Shown here: positions 33,108 through 36,496 of the stretch, one piece after another
Layout of the letters: each line of letters opens with the position of its first letter
How positions within the stretch are numbered: the first letter of the stretch is position 1
Origin: Nitrospinota bacterium
GTDB taxonomy: Bacteria > Nitrospinota_A > UBA7883 > JACRLM01
Assembly: GCA_015231995.1 (NCBI GenBank)
Contig: JADGAO010000002.1
Coordinates: 2,500-38,995 of the forward strand
Length of the DNA stretch: 36,496 nucleotides
Reading direction: 5' to 3'
Made by a program: the position numbers and the translations under genes
Notes under the pieces: model-generated
What the model was told of the DNA's origin: nothing
Database searches by the model: none
Seen by the model: only the letters and a program-made list of their open reading frames with translations

Positions 33108-35741
33108 TCAGCCCCTCAGCTTCTTTCTCCACTCCGCAATCTTGTTAAGAGCCTCCACAGGGGTCATGCTGTTGACGTCGAGTTTTTTCAACTCGTCCTC
33201 CACCTCGCTTGTGTAAGGCGAAAATAGGCTCAACTGATAAACCGGCTGGGCCTGCGCCCCGCTGGCTTTTAACTTGGGATGCCCGGAGGCGTCAATCTCG
33301 TTGGCCTCAAGCTGTGTGAGAATTTCCCCAGCCCTCGTTATCACCTCGCGCGGCAGGCCAGCCAGCCGCGCAACCTGTATTCCGTAGCTTTTGTCCGCGC
33401 CGCCCTCGATTATCTTGCGCAGGAAGATGATTTCGTCGTTCCACTCCCGCACGGCCACGGAGAGGTTTTTCACGCCGGGCATGGAATCGGCCAGTTCCGC
33501 AAGCTCGTGGTAGTGCGTGGCGAAAAGCGTGCGCGCGCCGATCTTGCGTATATGCTCCGCAACTGCCCACGCTATCGAGATGCCGTCGAAGGTGGATGTG
33601 CCGCGTCCGATTTCGTCTAGCACGATGAGGCTTTTGGCCGTGGCGTTGTGTAGGATTAACGCGGTCTCGTTCATCTCCACCATGAAGGTTGACCGGCCTT
33701 TCTGCAGATGATCCTGCGCGCCGACACGGGTGAATATCCTGTCGCACACGCCTATCCGCGCCGAATCCGCAGGGACGTACGCCCCCGTCTGCGCGAGCAG
33801 GCATATCAAGGCCACCTGGCGGATGAACGTGGATTTACCCGCCATGTTCGGCCCGGTGATGATGGAGATCATGGCCGCCTCCCCGTCGAGGTACGCGTCG
33901 TTTGGCGTGAACCGCTCGGTCAACCCCGCACGCTCCAGCGCGGGGTGCCGCCCGGCCTTTATCTCGATAACGCCGCTGTCGTCCACCACCGGCTCCGCAT
34001 ACCCGCGTGTTTTGGCGACATGGGCGAGCGTCGCGTAAACGTCTATCTCGCCCGCGATAACGGCCATCGTCTGCGCCTGCCTCACGTTTTCCGACACCTT
34101 GCCGCGCACATCCGTAAACAGCGCAAGCTCTAAATCCAGCGCGTGTTCCTCGGCGTTTTGTATCTTGTCCTCAAGCTCTTTTAGCGCGGGGGAGACGAAC
34201 CTCTCGGCGTTGACCAGCGACTGTTTACGCATCCATTCCGCAGGCACGGTCTCCGCCTGTCTGCGGGTGACTTCGAAGAAATATCCGAAGACCCTGTTGT
34301 ACTTTATTTTCAGGTTGGATATCCCGGATCGCGCCCGTTCCTGCTCCTCGAGTTTCAGTATCAGCCCGCGCGCGTCTTTCTGCACGGAACGAAACTCGTC
34401 TAGCTGTGGATCGTATCCTTCCTGTATAACCCCGCCGTCGCGGGCGTGGACGGGCGCGTTTGGCGAAATGGCGCGTACAAGAAGCTGGGCCAACTCCCCC
34501 ATCTCTTCCCACATGGATTTCCACACTCGCCCTATCGAAGTATCGAGCGGCTCCACCGACATCCTCAATTTAGGAAGCCGCAGTAGGGCCTCTTTGAGCG
34601 CAAGCAAGTCGCGAGGGGAGCAGTTCGGCCCGGCGGCCCGGCCAACGGCGCGTTCCATGTCGCCAAGACCTGTCAACGTTTCCCTTATCGAATCTTTCAT
34701 GGGCCGGTTGTCGAAAAACGCTCTTACCGTCTCCTGCCGTTCGCGTATGGCATCAACGCCGGTGAGCGGCGCCAGTATCCATTCCTTCAAAAGCCGTCCG
34801 CCCATCGGCGTGGCGGTTTCGTCGAGGAGGCCAAGCAAAGAGCCCTCCCTGCCGCCGTCCATGATGTTGCGGGCCAGTTCCAGGTTCCTGCGTGTGGCGT
34901 GGTCGAGAAGCATGTGGTCGGACGGGTTTTTGACGACTATCCGGTTGAGATGCGCGATGGCGCCCTTCTGCGTTTCGGCGAGGTAATGGACGACCGCCCC
35001 TGCGGCGCAGGTCGCAAGGTCCATTTCCTCAAGCCCGAACCCGTCGAGGTTCGCCACCTTGAAACGCTCCAGCAGAACGCTTCGAGCCGTCTCGCGGTCG
35101 AACGTCCAGTCTTCCACCTTGTCCACAACGGCTCCGAATGCGGCCAGCGTCCGCGCAAGCGAGGGGCTTATTTCGTTGACGCTGTTGGGGGCGAGTATCT
35201 GGCGGGCGTCGAGCCTGTCGAGTTCGTTTTCCAGATCGCCGATGGAGTTGTCGCCTGTGAATTCCATCACCCAGACAAGGCCGGTGGAGACGTCTGCGGC
35301 GGCCAGCCCGAACCCGCGCCTGCCCGGGGCGACTGCGGCGAGGAAGTTGTGGGAACGGTCGTCGAGCAGGGCAGGCTCCATCACCGCGCCCGGAGTGACC
35401 ACGCGGGTGATATCCCTTTTCACGATGCCCTTGGCGAAACGCGGGTCTTCCATCTGGTCGCACACCGCCACCTTGAATCCGGCACGGATCATTTTGGCGA
35501 GGTAGCCTTCCACCGCGTGATGCGGCACACCGCACATGGGGACTTGCGACTCCGACCCTTTGTCCCGCGTCGTAAGCGCGATGTTGAGGACTTTGGAGGC
35601 GGTCACGGCGTCTTCCCCGAACATCTCGTAAAAATCGCCCATTCGGAAAAAGAGGATCGCGTCCGGCCTTTGCCGTTTTAGGTCCATGTACTGGCGCATC
35701 ATGGGCGTGAGCGTTGCTGTGGAAGGGGCGTTTTTACTCAA
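33108..35741 (-). CDS. mutS: DNA mismatch repair protein MutS
   Basis: TPMMRQYMDLKRQRPDAILFFRMGDFYEMFGEDA...ITGPNMAGKSTFIRQVALICLLAQTGAYVPA...LIVLDEIGRGTSTFDGISIAWAVAEHI. Confidence 0.98.
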   Translation of the reverse strand: MSKNAPSTATLTPMMRQYMDLKRQRPDAILFFRMGDFYEMFGEDAVTASKVLNIALTTRDKGSESQVPMCGVPHHAVEGYLAKMIRAGFKVAVCDQMEDPRFAKGIVKRDITRVVTPGAVMEPALLDDRSHNFLAAVAPGRRGFGLAAADVSTGLVWVMEFTGDNSIGDLENELDRLDARQILAPNSVNEISPSLARTLAAFGAVVDKVEDWTFDRETARSVLLERFKVANLDGFGLEEMDLATCAAGAVVHYLAETQKGAIAHLNRIVVKNPSDHMLLDHATRRNLELARNIMDGGREGSLLGLLDETATPMGGRLLKEWILAPLTGVDAIRERQETVRAFFDNRPMKDSIRETLTGLGDMERAVGRAAGPNCSPRDLLALKEALLRLPKLRMSVEPLDTSIGRVWKSMWEEMGELAQLLVRAISPNAPVHARDGGVIQEGYDPQLDEFRSVQKDARGLILKLEEQERARSGISNLKIKYNRVFGYFFEVTRRQAETVPAEWMRKQSLVNAERFVSPALKELEDKIQNAEEHALDLELALFTDVRGKVSENVRQAQTMAVIAGEIDVYATLAHVAKTRGYAEPVVDDSGVIEIKAGRHPALERAGLTERFTPNDAYLDGEAAMISIITGPNMAGKSTFIRQVALICLLAQTGAYVPADSARIGVCDRIFTRVGAQDHLQKGRSTFMVEMNETALILHNATAKSLIVLDEIGRGTSTFDGISIAWAVAEHIRKIGARTLFATHYHELAELADSMPGVKNLSVAVREWNDEIIFLRKIIEGGADKSYGIQVARLAGLPREVITRAGEILTQLEANEIDASGHPKLKASGAQAQPVYQLSLFSPYTSEVEDELKKLDVNSMTPVEALNKIAEWRKKLRG

Positions 35742-36243
35742 CGCTGGCGAAAGCCTCTTTGAGGGTGTGGTACGTCTCCTCCAGACATTGCGGAATGACG
35801 CGCACGCCGCCGACGGCGGTCATGAAGTTGATGTCGCCGCTCCAGCGGGGGACGATGTGGACGTGCAGATGCTCGTCAATTCCAGCGCCGCCAGCTTTGC
35901 CGAGGTTTACGCCGATGTTGAACCCGTCCGGTTTCATCGCTTTTTTCAGGGCGCGCACGGCCCGCGCGGTAAGCTCGGCGGATTCGGCCAGCTCGGCGGA
36001 GGTGAGGTTTTCGTAATCGGACAGGTGGCGGAAGGGGACGATCATCAGGTGCCCGTTGTTGTATGGGTAGAGGTTCATAATTACGTAACAGGTCGTCCCA
36101 CGGTGGATGATGTGGTTGCGCTCGTCCTCGTCCATCTTCGGCATATCGCACAGGACGCACCCGTCCGGCTTTTCGCCCAATATGTAGCCGATGCGCCAGG
36201 GCGCCCACATGGTTTTTCCGCCGGACATTACGAGTCTCCCCAC
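35734..36243 (-). CDS. HIT-family protein (Ap4A phosphorylase/hydrolase-like)
   Basis: MWAPWRIGYILGEKPDGCVLCDMP...CYVIMNLYPYNNGHLMIVPFRH...GIDEHLHVHIVPRW (HxHxH); stop overlaps mutS start. Confidence 0.93.
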   Translation of the reverse strand: MGRLVMSGGKTMWAPWRIGYILGEKPDGCVLCDMPKMDEDERNHIIHRGTTCYVIMNLYPYNNGHLMIVPFRHLSDYENLTSAELAESAELTARAVRALKKAMKPDGFNIGVNLGKAGGAGIDEHLHVHIVPRWSGDINFMTAVGGVRVIPQCLEETYHTLKEAFASVE

Positions 36244-36440
36244 CGATGGTTTTATGGACGGGCGGGATGATCCATCCGTCCGGGTTTAATTATACATGGG
36301 ATGGGGAGTCATGCGGCGTGGTTTGGCTTTCCACATTTTGCCCTGCGGACTTATTGGAATAATGAACCTGCTCTGGCAACCATTTCCCTTTCTCCCTAGC
36401 AAGGAGACCTTTGCATAAATCGTTGACCAATGATCCTGCC

Positions 36441-36484
36441 CCCTCTCCCGCGCCATATCGCGGGAGAGGGTTGGGGTGAGGGCT
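36441..36484. repeat. Inverted repeat CCCTCTCCCGCG-CCATAT-CGCGGGAGAGGG followed by TTGGGGTGAGGGC
   Basis: 12-bp perfect stem read directly; the arrangement resembles a widely seen bacterial interspersed repeat. It lies at the window edge. Confidence 0.7.
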
Positions 36485-36496
36485 ACAAACAGTGTT

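Noticed and set aside
34099-34986. 295-aa + strand Ser/Arg-rich ORF
   Set aside because: Antisense to mutS; composition consistent with a mirror reading frame.

Overview
36.5 kb window, apparently a bacterial chromosome fragment; I could not assign a lineage from sequence alone. Densely packed coding DNA with about 31 supportable genes. Left to right: (i) 3'-truncated FtsX/LolC-E-type permease and LolA-like lipoprotein-sorting protein (-); (ii) YaeQ (-), then a coupled NYN-domain / N-carbamoylputrescine amidase / agmatine deiminase set (-); (iii) CarB-like ATP-grasp protein (+); (iv) 895-aa DHH-CBS-CBS-tRNA nucleotidyltransferase fusion (-); (v) lysine-2,3-aminomutase-like radical SAM gene followed by two D-Ala-D-Ala-ligase-like ATP-grasp genes and a GNAT (+); (vi) a SUF Fe-S operon whose first gene is a NifU-like protein with a degenerate, cysteine-less U-domain, with an AHSA1/SRPBCC gene between it and sufB, then sufBCDSU (+); (vii) PilJ-type hybrid histidine kinase (+); (viii) complete ABC-2 / HlyD / TolC tripartite exporter (-); (ix) response regulator with acidic linker and helical C-terminus (-); (x) multiheme c-type cytochrome lipoprotein (+) and DUF4124-retropepsin protein (+); (xi) MscL with Cys4 tail, MutS and HIT protein (-). 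Intergenic regions carry several families of structured palindromic repeats. These include a 25-nt TTCTT-loop hairpin family with compensatory stem changes. No CRISPR array, transposase, rRNA or intact tRNA was recognised. Best candidate for an under-described system: the kamA / ATP-grasp / ATP-grasp / GNAT cluster. Next: the cysteine-less NifU plus AHSA1 additions to the SUF operon, and the covarying hairpin repeats.
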